Source: a virus
Virus record (IMG/VR): IMGVR_UViG_3300040771_000255
Coordinates: 1 to 47,767 of that record
Direction: 5' to 3' (one strand)
DNA: 47,767 nt
Part shown: piece by piece, positions 7,130 to 15,500 of the stretch
How positions within the stretch are numbered: the first letter of the stretch is position 1
Layout of the letters: each line of letters opens with the position of its first letter
Program-made: the position numbers and the translations under genes
Notes under the pieces: model-generated
The model's database searches: none
Seen by the model: only the letters and a program-made list of their open reading frames with translations
What the model was told of the DNA's origin: nothing

Positions 7130-8392
7130 ATGGAAAAAAAACCACAAGTATTCCCAAGCAAGGAACAAATAGACATAGCTAACGCTGAAAAATTAAAAAC
7201 GCAAAATTATCAAACTGAAAAAGCTGCAGCTGTAAATGATATTTATGTTGGTCCTACAACCTTAGAAGACACACCAGAGGGGCATAAAGACGCATTGACT
7301 ATGATGCAAGAACATACCGCTAGACAAATGGAACAAAAAGCAAAATTTGGTAAAGTAGTTGAATCCGATTATGCTGAAAAAACAGAAGAAGGTAATAGAT
7401 TTGTCGCACAGAATTACAATTCTCAAATTGAACTTCGTGATAAACAATTAGAAATGAATAAACAACAAACACAAAATTACCAAAAATTAGCTGAAGAAGC
7501 TTCAAATAGACAAATACCAGAAAAGAAAATGCAAGAACCGTATGTAGCTCCAGTACAACCATCATCACCATCATCACAACCATTAGTTGCAAATAATGTT
7601 AGTTATGGTCAACCAACACCTAGTGTAACACCATATATATTAGAAATTAGTCAACCTAATTATAATTCACCATTTGATGTTATCCCTTTACCTTCATTAG
7701 GTAAAACCTATAGAAATAAGAAACCAAATGTTAGACTTGGTTATATGACAACTGCTGATGAAAATATTTTAACTAGTCCAAATTTATTACAAAGTGGGGA
7801 ATTTTTAAATGTATTAATTAATAGAAAAATTCTAGAACCAGACTTGAGATATAATGACTTATTAGTCGGTGATAGAAATGCAATCATGATATGGTTAAGA
7901 GCAACAGGTTATGGTGAAATGTACCCAGTTACCCTTTTAGATGAAAATGGTGATGCATTCGATACTGAATTGAATCTTAACGAATTAAAAACTAAAGAAT
8001 TAGGTGCTGAACCAGATGATGAGGGGTTATTTGATTATACATTTAAATTAGCTAGAGCACAAGTTAAATTCAAATTATTAACGTGTAGTGATATTGACGC
8101 TATAGATGCAATTGTTAGTAGAGAAAAAGAAAACGGTGTTTTAATTGATAATACAACCACATATACATTGGAAAAACGTATTGTAGAAATTAATGGTTCT
8201 AGAGATAAACATACCATTAAAGAATTTTCAAACGTAATCAGAGTACAAGATGGAAAAGATTTTAACAAATATTTAGATATGGTCGAACCTGGGATTGATT
8301 TAAATATTACGGTTGGAACCCCAGGAGGTGGTTCCGTTAATACATTTCTTCCACTTAACATCAGCTTTTTTTGGCCTAACTTCGGAGTATAA
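7130..8392 (+). CDS. 26: T4 gp26-like baseplate hub / tail assembly protein
   Basis: 420 residues. Residues 1-130 are polar, Gln/Lys/Glu-rich and helical, and a Pro/Ser/Gln linker follows (about 135-170). From about 175 a conserved domain begins with FDVIPLPSLGKTYRNKKP, then VRLGYMTTADENIL, then VGDRNAIMIWLRATGYGEMY. This is the pattern of the T4 gp26 family ('P..G..Y....I.....T..DE..L', then 'GDR..L...LR...YG'). T4 gp26 has only about 208 residues, so the N-terminal half is extra. In T4, gp26 is needed for hub assembly. Here the gene lies between tube and tape-measure genes, the position of the G/GT tail chaperones of lambda. Its last 27 codons overlap another open frame, with a T7 run in the overlap. 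Confidence 0.8.
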   Translation: MEKKPQVFPSKEQIDIANAEKLKTQNYQTEKAAAVNDIYVGPTTLEDTPEGHKDALTMMQEHTARQMEQKAKFGKVVESDYAEKTEEGNRFVAQNYNSQIELRDKQLEMNKQQTQNYQKLAEEASNRQIPEKKMQEPYVAPVQPSSPSSQPLVANNVSYGQPTPSVTPYILEISQPNYNSPFDVIPLPSLGKTYRNKKPNVRLGYMTTADENILTSPNLLQSGEFLNVLINRKILEPDLRYNDLLVGDRNAIMIWLRATGYGEMYPVTLLDENGDAFDTELNLNELKTKELGAEPDDEGLFDYTFKLARAQVKFKLLTCSDIDAIDAIVSREKENGVLIDNTTTYTLEKRIVEINGSRDKHTIKEFSNVIRVQDGKDFNKYLDMVEPGIDLNITVGTPGGGSVNTFLPLNISFFWPNFGV

Positions 8393-8627
8393 GGTTTCTT
8401 TATTAGAAGAAATTTATTTATGTACCCAGCACTTAGATGGTTTTGGGTATAGTGATGTTTTACTATTACCAGTTTATGAAAGAAGATTTTATTTGAATTT
8501 AAAAACTAGAGATGTAATGAAACAAAATAAAACAGCGACTGATAATCAACCAAGAGGTAAACAAAATAAACTTAGCGGTGATAATCTAAAAAATAGAATG
8601 AATAATGGTGATATACCATTATTATAA
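8313..8627 (+). CDS. Overlapping +1-frame extension of the gp26-like gene (GT/gp51-like)
   Basis: The frame is open from 8313 to the TAA at 8625-8627 (104 codons), but the only possible start in the overlap is a TTG at 8313. The first ATG is late, at 8517. Sequence with clear protein character starts near the end of the overlap: FFGLTSEYKVSLLEEIYLCT, then HLDGFGYSDVLLLPVYERRF, and it ends in a basic polar tail. Short domains with 'Y....LP...R.FY' after the gp26 domain are known from T4-like phages, and I suspect a gp51-like or lambda T-like extension. Because it lacks a credible start codon and overlaps the gp26-like gene by 80 bases, expression as a frameshift fusion is most likely. The product name is inference. 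Confidence 0.6.
   Translation: MEPQEVVPLIHFFHLTSAFFGLTSEYKVSLLEEIYLCTQHLDGFGYSDVLLLPVYERRFYLNLKTRDVMKQNKTATDNQPRGKQNKLSGDNLKNRMNNGDIPLL
8366..8372 (+). promoter_or_regulatory. Candidate programmed frameshift site (T7 run)
   Basis: Seven T residues are read as TTT TTT T in the gp26-like frame, eight codons before its stop at 8390-8392. Moving +1 (or -2) here enters the downstream open frame, which reads GCT TTT TTT GGC across the same bases. The fused product would have about 414 residues of the gp26-like protein plus about 84 more. A homopolymer sequencing or assembly error is the main alternative. Confidence 0.5.
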
Positions 8628-8628
8628 T

Positions 8629-8664
8629 AAAATACCTGTAATTAATTACGGGTATTTTGTTTTA
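8629..8664 (+). terminator. Rho-independent terminator
   Basis: AAAATACC (8629-8636) pairs with GGTATTTT (8651-8658), extended inward by a T-G wobble and GTAAT/ATTAC pairing, and followed by a T-rich stretch. It lies directly after the stop codon at 8625-8627. Confidence 0.8.
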
Positions 8665-8668
8665 TAAG

Positions 8669-8682
8669 ATATTTATAATCAA
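8669..8682 (+). promoter_or_regulatory. Putative middle/late promoter
   Basis: ATATTTATAATCAA, matching the ATATTTATAATAAA motif at all but one position. It sits 11 bases past the preceding hairpin and 13 bases before the ATG at 8696. Confidence 0.5.
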
Positions 8683-8695
8683 ATACTATTAAAAA

Positions 8696-9817
8696 ATGGC
8701 TAAAAAAATTAAAATTAGTGAATCACAATATAATACATTACAAAAATATTTGGTTGAGACACCTTATGATGAAGTATATAAAAGTATTAAAGTGGATGAT
8801 ATAATAGAAATCGAAAACAAGGGTAATATTTCTAAATATAAAGTAATGTATTTTGGTGGTAATCAAAATGTTGTTTTATCTGGGGTAACACCAAATGTTA
8901 ATAAATATTATTTTGCAATGAATAAAAACGATTTTTATAATGGAACTTTAAAAGCTAGGTTTATACCAAAAGACGAATTTATCGCAAATAGAGATATTGA
9001 CACTTGGAAAGAATATAGTATGAATATTACCAGTTTCAAACTAATCAGAAATAATTCAATTATTGACACTGTAGATATTAATGATTCAACACAGGAACCA
9101 GAAGAACCGCAAACACCACAAGGTGATGTAGTATCAGAACCAATAGATTTAAATCCTAAAAATACTAGCCCTGAAGCTATTGCTGCTGAAAAGGATGAAG
9201 AAGATAAAAAAGAAGCGGCTAAAAAAGAAGCTGAAATTAAAGCTGCTGGTCAAAGAGCTTTAGAGGCGATTATTAATGATAAAGACTTACAAGCAGCTTT
9301 TTATAGACAACCTAGTTTTTGGAAATTATTTGTTGCTGATATGACTGGAACAAAAGCGGTAGGTAAAGGTATAGTACCAACAGTTATTGGTTTAGTTAAT
9401 AGATATAAAAATAAAGAAACTAATGAGAAAGCTTATGAAGATTTTAAACGACATAGAATAGCTGATTTTAGTGTTTTAGAATTAGTTGAAATTATAGCTA
9501 CTGGTGACCAAAATCCGTTTTTTGCAATTGAACCTAATGTTGATTTAAACGCTACAGTTCAAGATTATTTTGAACCAACTACTGGGAATGTTAAATTAGT
9601 TAATAATAAAATTAGTCCTGATAGACCAAATGGTTTTTCTATGTATGTTAGAGGTATAACTAATGAAGAAAACGTATATCTATGTGATTTTGAAACAACT
9701 AGGGATGAGGTTGATAAGGTTACTGATACAAGGATTAAAAACAAATATAAAACAAAAACTCCAGTTAAAGTTAGATTTAACGTATCTGCTGGATATATCC
9801 CACAAAAAAATAAATAA
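8696..9817 (+). CDS. Unknown protein upstream of the tape measure gene
   Basis: 373 residues, not recognised. Three parts are visible. An N-terminal part (1-130) begins with KKIKISESQYNTLQKYLV, related to the start of the protein at 5388, and carries an I7-S8-E9 motif. The middle (about 135-200) is an acidic, Pro/Glu/Lys/Ala-rich linker with a charged helix (EKDEEDKKEAAKKEAEIKAA). The C-terminal domain (about 200-373) has helices followed by strands (VKVRFNVSAGYI). The gene runs with only two bases of spacing into the tape-measure gene and has its own promoter motif, so both are probably expressed together. A tail assembly or internal tail protein is plausible but not shown. Confidence 0.6.
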   Translation: MAKKIKISESQYNTLQKYLVETPYDEVYKSIKVDDIIEIENKGNISKYKVMYFGGNQNVVLSGVTPNVNKYYFAMNKNDFYNGTLKARFIPKDEFIANRDIDTWKEYSMNITSFKLIRNNSIIDTVDINDSTQEPEEPQTPQGDVVSEPIDLNPKNTSPEAIAAEKDEEDKKEAAKKEAEIKAAGQRALEAIINDKDLQAAFYRQPSFWKLFVADMTGTKAVGKGIVPTVIGLVNRYKNKETNEKAYEDFKRHRIADFSVLELVEIIATGDQNPFFAIEPNVDLNATVQDYFEPTTGNVKLVNNKISPDRPNGFSMYVRGITNEENVYLCDFETTRDEVDKVTDTRIKNKYKTKTPVKVRFNVSAGYIPQKNK

Positions 9818-9819
9818 AG

Positions 9820-12261
9820 ATGGCAGCATTAACACCAGAAGAATTAGCTAAACTAGCGTTAGAGCAGACGAAATTAGCTACGATACAATTAAAAGAACAA
9901 GCAAAAATTAGAGCTGAGTTAAGTAATAGTCTTGATGGTTATATCAAGGGTATTAAGGATTTAAAAGCTATTCAAGATACTATAAAATATAATGAGGAAA
10001 AAATATTAAAGTTAAAAAATGATGGTATTACAAGAACTGATGAGGAACTAGCAATACATGAAGCTAAACTTAAAATATTAGAAGAACAAACAAAAATATT
10101 AAGAACTCAAGGTGTTGAATTAAAAGCAGCGCTTAAAACCGTAAACACAACAAATTTAGCTATGTCTAAAATTGCATCTTCAGCGGTTAAAGGTTTGGCC
10201 CAATTACCAGGTATTATACAAAACTCATTTGGTAAACTTAAAGGTTATGGGTTATTTGAAATGGATAAGGCAATTAAAATGTCAGCATTACAAATGGGTC
10301 TTTTAGGTAAAGAAGGTGATGAATTTAATAAGACAATGATTAGGGTCGCTGGTGATACTAACAATATTGGTGTTACTGTTGAGAAATTAAGCGCTTTACA
10401 AGCTGATTTTAATTATAATCTAGGTAGAACTCTTATGCTTAGTGATAAGAACCTTAAAGCTATGGCAGCGATGTCAGTGGCTACAGGTTTAAGTTCTGAA
10501 GATGTAGGTCAAATGGCTTCTGATATGGATGAACAAGGTAAGTCAGTATCAGAAACCAGTAAGTATTTAGAGGACAGTATGAATAGTAGTCACGCAATGG
10601 GTCTTAATGCTACTAAAGTTATTAAGAATATTCAATCAAATATGAAATTACTTAATAAAACTAATTTTAAAGATGGTGTTAAAGGTTTAGAAGCTATGGG
10701 TAAATTAGCAACTAAATTAGGTGTTAAAATGGATTTTGCTGCTGGTATGAGTGATAAACTATGGGATATCGAAGGTGCTGTAGATATGTCTGCTCAATTG
10801 CAAGTTATGGGCGGTGCTTGGGCTAAACTAGCTGACCCATTCCATTTAATGTATATGGCTCGTAATGATATGAAAGGTTTAACTGAAGAAATAGCAAATG
10901 CTTCACAAGCATCTATGCATTTAGGTAAAGATGGTGGAATAGAAATGACTTCAATGGAAATGTCTAGACTTAAAATTGTAGCTAAAGAGGCTAATTTGGA
11001 ATATGATGACTTAGTTAAATCTGGAAAAGAACTCTTTAAAATGAATAAAGTAAAACAACAGATTGGTTTTCAAGTTGACCCAGAAACTAAAGAATTTATA
11101 GCAAATACAGCCCAATTAAATAAAAAAGGTAAAGCAGAAATTGATATTAAAGGTTATACTAAATTAATGTCACAATTAACATCTGCAGATGTTAATTATT
11201 TAAAAACTAAAACATTAGAAAAAGCAAGTTTAGAAGAACGAGCTAAAGCATCGCAAAATTTTGACGATAAGGTTACAAATTTTATTAATATGGTCAAAAC
11301 ATATATGTTACCAATTATTGATGGAATTAATGATGTGTTAAGTCCAATCGTAGATAAATTTATGAAAGGTGATTTTAAAGGTGAAATACGTAAAATTGGT
11401 GAAAGTATTGGTAACTCTATAATAGCTGTAAAACCAGTTTTTGACGCTATTGGTAATTTTATAAACATGTTAGGACCAGGTAAAACTTTAGGGTTATTAT
11501 TTGGTGGTAAAATACTATTTGATGTGGCTTTATGGGCTTTGAATGGTGTTAGTTTAGGTCAAGCATTTTTAGCAACAACTAAAAGTTTTGGAAATGGAAT
11601 GCCTGGTGCGTCAAGTTCATGGACACCAGGTCAATCTGGAAACGGTAAAGGTTGGTCTATGGGTAAAAGAGTTGGTGCTGGTGTTGGTCTAGGCGTTGCT
11701 GGTATGGGAGCTGATTATTTAACAGATAAATACACTGAAGAAGGTAGTAACGCTAATATTGGTGGTAAAGCACTGTCTGGTGCTTTATCTGGCGCTGCTA
11801 TGGGTGCAATGTTAGGTCCTTGGGGGTTAGCTGGTGGTGCATTAATTGGTGGATTATATGGTGGTATAACAGCAGCAATGAAAGAACCAAAAAATAAAAT
11901 AAATGGAGTTAATAACCCAACAATAAAACAACCAATTAATGATGGAATATCTAAAAGTGGTTATAGTAGAGGTATTTTAGCTGGTGGGACTATTACACCA
12001 ATTAGTAATAAAGATGATTTAATGTCTTTTAAATCTAAAGGTCTTATTGATAATGCTTTAAATAAAAATGCAAATGTTCCAAGTACAATGAAAATTGAGT
12101 TTGGTGAGATTAAATTTGGTGGTGAATTAAAATTAACAACACCAGGTTCTCCTGGTCAAGGTATAGATTTACTTAAAAACCAAGATTTCATTAGAAACAT
12201 GACTACGTTGATACATTCTGAAACACAAAAACAAATTAATGGTGGAAAAAATAAAGGTTAA
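9820..12261 (+). CDS. Tail tape measure protein
   Basis: 813 residues. Residues 1-110 are a long charged coiled coil (many E, K, L heptads), followed by helical sections rich in Ala, Met and Lys. A hydrophobic zone covers about 485-590 (with LGPGKTLGLLFGGKILFDVA), and a Gly/Ala-rich segment at about 610-690 (GAGVGLGVAGMGADYL and GPWGLAGGALIGGLYGG) resembles membrane-inserting zones of tape measure proteins. The size, helical content, glycine-zipper-like region and position after tube and gp26-like genes support this role. The protein would set tail length and be ejected with the DNA. It takes the place of T4 gp29 (590 residues), but I cannot claim sequence similarity to it. Confidence 0.8.
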   Translation: MAALTPEELAKLALEQTKLATIQLKEQAKIRAELSNSLDGYIKGIKDLKAIQDTIKYNEEKILKLKNDGITRTDEELAIHEAKLKILEEQTKILRTQGVELKAALKTVNTTNLAMSKIASSAVKGLAQLPGIIQNSFGKLKGYGLFEMDKAIKMSALQMGLLGKEGDEFNKTMIRVAGDTNNIGVTVEKLSALQADFNYNLGRTLMLSDKNLKAMAAMSVATGLSSEDVGQMASDMDEQGKSVSETSKYLEDSMNSSHAMGLNATKVIKNIQSNMKLLNKTNFKDGVKGLEAMGKLATKLGVKMDFAAGMSDKLWDIEGAVDMSAQLQVMGGAWAKLADPFHLMYMARNDMKGLTEEIANASQASMHLGKDGGIEMTSMEMSRLKIVAKEANLEYDDLVKSGKELFKMNKVKQQIGFQVDPETKEFIANTAQLNKKGKAEIDIKGYTKLMSQLTSADVNYLKTKTLEKASLEERAKASQNFDDKVTNFINMVKTYMLPIIDGINDVLSPIVDKFMKGDFKGEIRKIGESIGNSIIAVKPVFDAIGNFINMLGPGKTLGLLFGGKILFDVALWALNGVSLGQAFLATTKSFGNGMPGASSSWTPGQSGNGKGWSMGKRVGAGVGLGVAGMGADYLTDKYTEEGSNANIGGKALSGALSGAAMGAMLGPWGLAGGALIGGLYGGITAAMKEPKNKINGVNNPTIKQPINDGISKSGYSRGILAGGTITPISNKDDLMSFKSKGLIDNALNKNANVPSTMKIEFGEIKFGGELKLTTPGSPGQGIDLLKNQDFIRNMTTLIHSETQKQINGGKNKG

Positions 12262-12327
12262 TTAGTGTTGATTATCAGTTGATTAACTTTTATTTTATTT
12301 TTAATTATAAATTAATGTTTAAATAGC

Positions 12328-12358
12328 TTGACATTGTGAAATAAATTCCGTAAATTTG
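12328..12358 (+). promoter_or_regulatory. Host-type Bacteroidota promoter TTG-N20-TAAATTTG
   Basis: TTG at 12328-12330 and TAAATTTG at 12351-12358 are separated by 20 bases, an exact fit to the Bacteroidota sigma consensus (TTG at -33, TAnnTTTG at -7). Transcription would start at about 12363-12366. No gene follows directly. Instead a pure AT tract and a terminator follow. Confidence 0.75.
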
Positions 12359-12359
12359 C

Positions 12360-12465
12360 TATTATAATATAATTAAATAAATAATAAAATATATATAAAT
12401 AAATAATATATAAAAATAATATAGATAAATAATTATATATAATATAAATATATAATTAATAAAAA
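12360..12465 (+). other. Extreme AT tract (106 bases with one G), candidate unwinding element
   Basis: From 12360 to 12465 the only G or C is the G at 12424. The tract contains near-palindromic TA-rich pieces, for example around 12431-12457. No open frame or start context is seen. Its place directly after a strong promoter and before a terminator suggests that it melts easily during transcription. A DNA unwinding element of a transcription-started replication origin is one explanation. An AT-rich spacer with no function is another. Confidence 0.6.
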
Positions 12466-12487
12466 GGTGCTAATAGTACCTTTTTTT
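12364..12487 (+). ncRNA. Candidate small transcript of about 120 nt
   Basis: A promoter at 12328-12358 and a terminator at 12461-12487 enclose a segment without a plausible coding frame. A transcript starting near 12364 would be about 120 nt, almost all A and U before the terminator hairpin. It could be a regulatory RNA or a replication primer. Only the flanking signals are seen, and the RNA itself is inference. Confidence 0.4.
12461..12487 (+). terminator. Strong Rho-independent terminator
   Basis: AAAAAGGTGCT (12461-12471) pairs with AGTACCTTTTT (12475-12485) around a three-base AAT loop, with one G-T wobble. T residues follow. The A and T runs would also let it act on the opposite strand, though no gene needs that here. 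Confidence 0.88.
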
Positions 12488-12548
12488 ATTTTAAACCAAT
12501 TTCAATTATAAAAGAAACATTTATTTTAGTTAAATTTTTAGTATCATA

Positions 12549-12566
12549 ATATTTATATATAAATAA
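12549..12566 (+). promoter_or_regulatory. Palindromic middle/late promoter motif
   Basis: ATATTTATATATAAATAA, whose core of 16 bases (TATTTATATATAAATA) is a perfect palindrome and so holds the motif on both strands. The same 18 bases occur at 23636-23653. The ATG of the next gene is at 12572, five bases after the palindrome. Confidence 0.5.
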
Positions 12567-12571
12567 ATCTT

Positions 12572-15500
12572 ATGGCAATATTTTATAATACTAATAATCC
12601 AACACCATCTTCATTAAATACTATCAATAGTGTTTCAATGAATATTAGAGATTTTCTATTAACTAAAAACATATCTTCAACATATCCTCAAATTGGCACA
12701 AGTATAAATGGTAGTCCTCAAATTGGTGAACCAGTATTAGATACACAATCAAATTTATTAAATACTTACCCACATCAACAACTAACAGGTGATATTCAAG
12801 CAATTCAAAACCTCGATGTTTTAGGTAGTGTATTGAATGGTCAAGGAATTGGGTTAGGTAGTAAAGGTATTGTACCAAACTTCGATATTAGGGGTTCTTT
12901 AGCTGGAAGAATATTAGGTGCTACAGGTCTTTTAAGCGATACTAAGATAGGAACTATAGCTGGACAACAATTAGCTTTAGCTTTAGCTAATAATGCCACA
13001 TTTAACGTAGAACAGAGTTTATTTGGTAAATTAAACGCTGCGGATAATTTATTAAGTTTAGTAAAGAATGGTACACTAGCTGGTTTTAGACCAGATTATA
13101 AAATAACAGTACCATCAAGCACTATTGGTGTTGTTGGTGAGTTCACTAGTAGAATGTTAGGGTTTACAGTACCTAGAAGTTATTTAAATGATTCTGGTTC
13201 TATATTTCAAAATGAAAATAAAGGTGTTGGTAATATAGAACGAGCTAATAGTATGTTACTAAACACTGGTAAGGGTCAAGTTTTATCATTATTAAAAAAT
13301 ATAAAAAGTAACATAGGTCCAATAAAATCAGTATTTAGAAGTGGATACGCACCAGGTTTTACAAATAATAAAGGTGTTAGACAAATTAGTGAAGAAGAAA
13401 GTAATGTTTATGCTTTTGATAAATTAGGGCAAAATATTAATCTATTAAGTAATTCTATTGATGGTATAATACCAGATTTAATGCATAATAGTGAAGATAA
13501 TGTCAGTAATTATGGTTTTACTAGTCCAGAAATGAATGGTACTGGCCCTTATGGTAATATTGGATATGATAATAGAAAAGTTAGTGATATCGGTTTTACT
13601 TGGACGACAAATAATGGTGATGCTGTAAATACAACAACTGATAATGATGAAATTATTGGTGATAAAAAATCGTTATTGGTAAAAACACAACAATTATTCA
13701 ATAGTAAAGGTTTGAAAAGTATGATATCAGTAAAAGGTGATATGAAAGCTGTATCTAATCAATTACAAACAACAAATGGTGGTGGTTTATCTAAAGGTAG
13801 TGCGGTATTAAGTGGTTCAATGTATAAAAAAGATGGTACATATGTTGGTAATAATTCATCAGCTAATGATACATACTGTAGAAGTTGGACAACATTAGAT
13901 AGATACGATACTGTTAATAAATTAATTAGAAATAATGGTTTAGATGAAAATTCTGTATATGGTAAGAAAAATATACCATATAGGTTTCAAACTGAGGGTA
14001 GTGTATTAGATACTAATGGATTCCCTAAAATAGCACCATATAGAGATGACCAACCAGAAGACCCTAAAAAATTTATGTTTTCACTTGAAAATTTAGCATG
14101 GTCTGATAATATTGCTGATTTACCTCAAAGTGAAATTGGTTCTGGTGATATCGCTAATGATAAAAAAGGTAGGATTATGTGGTTTCCACCATACGACATC
14201 ACGTTTAGTGAAAATAATTCAGTAAATTGGGAATCTACAAATTTTATAGGTAGAGGTGAACCAATATATACGTATAATAATACTGAAAGGTCAGGTACAT
14301 TAGGTTTTAAGGTAATTGTAGACCATCCTAGCAACGTAAATGCTTTTAGAGGTGATAAGGGTCCAAGTGATAATTATGTTGCCTCATACTTCGCTGGTTG
14401 TGTTGAACCAAATAAATTTTGGAGAAATAAATTAACAATTAATCAAACTAATCAATTAATTAATGAAAATACTAATACACCACAATCAGCTGTAATTACA
14501 AAAGAAAAAGCTCCAGATATAAAAATTATTTTTTATTTCCCAAATGATAATGCTATAATACCAAATAATTATGAAAATGGTTTAAGTGGACCGTTAATTA
14601 CTGATTTAATAGATTACACTAATAACCCACGTGGAGATGGATATGGTATTGATTTATATAAATCAGATGGTTTTACATCTGGTATTCATCAAAAAGTGGG
14701 TTGGTATGATAATACTAATTTTGGTTTAAACGCTTCTAGTCAATATTCTACTGGTGTTGTTTTTAATGGTGTCACATATATGGGTTTAAGGGATGTAAGT
14801 AGTTTAATGGTGGCTTTAAATACGTATATTAATGATGAATGTCCAAGTTGTGTTGTTAATATATCTGGATATGCTAGTGAGCAAGGTGTTGAGAGTTCAA
14901 ATAATCGATTAATTAAAAGTAGAGGTGAATATATTACAAATATACTTAAAGGTGGATTATTTAAAAAACTAACAGATTCTGATAAAAATAAAAGGTTTAA
15001 AATTGTTGATGGTGGTATTATAAAATCTGCTGGTTGTAAAGTTGGAGTTGAAGAAGATATTGACCAAAAGGCTTGTAAAGAGGCTAGAAGGGTTGAAGTA
15101 ACATTTAAATTTGATGCAAATATAGCTGCAGAATCTATAGTTAAACCAAATATTAAAATTAAAACTGAAAATAAAAGTGTTAGTCAAAAAATAATTAACG
15201 AGTATTATAATGAAACATTATATTTTGATAGGTTAAAAGAAAGTGACCCTTTTGTTTTTGATTCATTTAGGGAGAAAATTAAATATTTTCACCCAGCATT
15301 TCATTCAACTACACCAGAGGGTTTAAATTCAAGACTTAACTTTTTATTACAATGTACGAGACAAGGACCAACATCAGAATTACAAGGGCCAAATAATTTA
15401 GCATTTGGTAGAGCACCTGTATGTATTCTTAGAATTGGTGATTTTTATAATACTAAAATTGTTATTGATAATATTGGAATTACGTATGAACCTTTAGTTT

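Noticed and set aside
9663-9851. 62-codon frame overlapping the end of the 373-residue gene
   Set aside because: It lies wholly across two well-supported genes, has no leader of its own and shows a Lys/Leu-rich out-of-frame composition.
12262-12300. Direct repeat GTTGATTA after the tape measure gene as a terminator
   Set aside because: The two copies are in the same orientation and do not form a stable stem.
12360-12465. AT tract as a coding region
   Set aside because: Any frame would encode only Asn, Lys, Ile, Tyr, Leu, Phe and stops, and no ATG with a suitable frame is seen.
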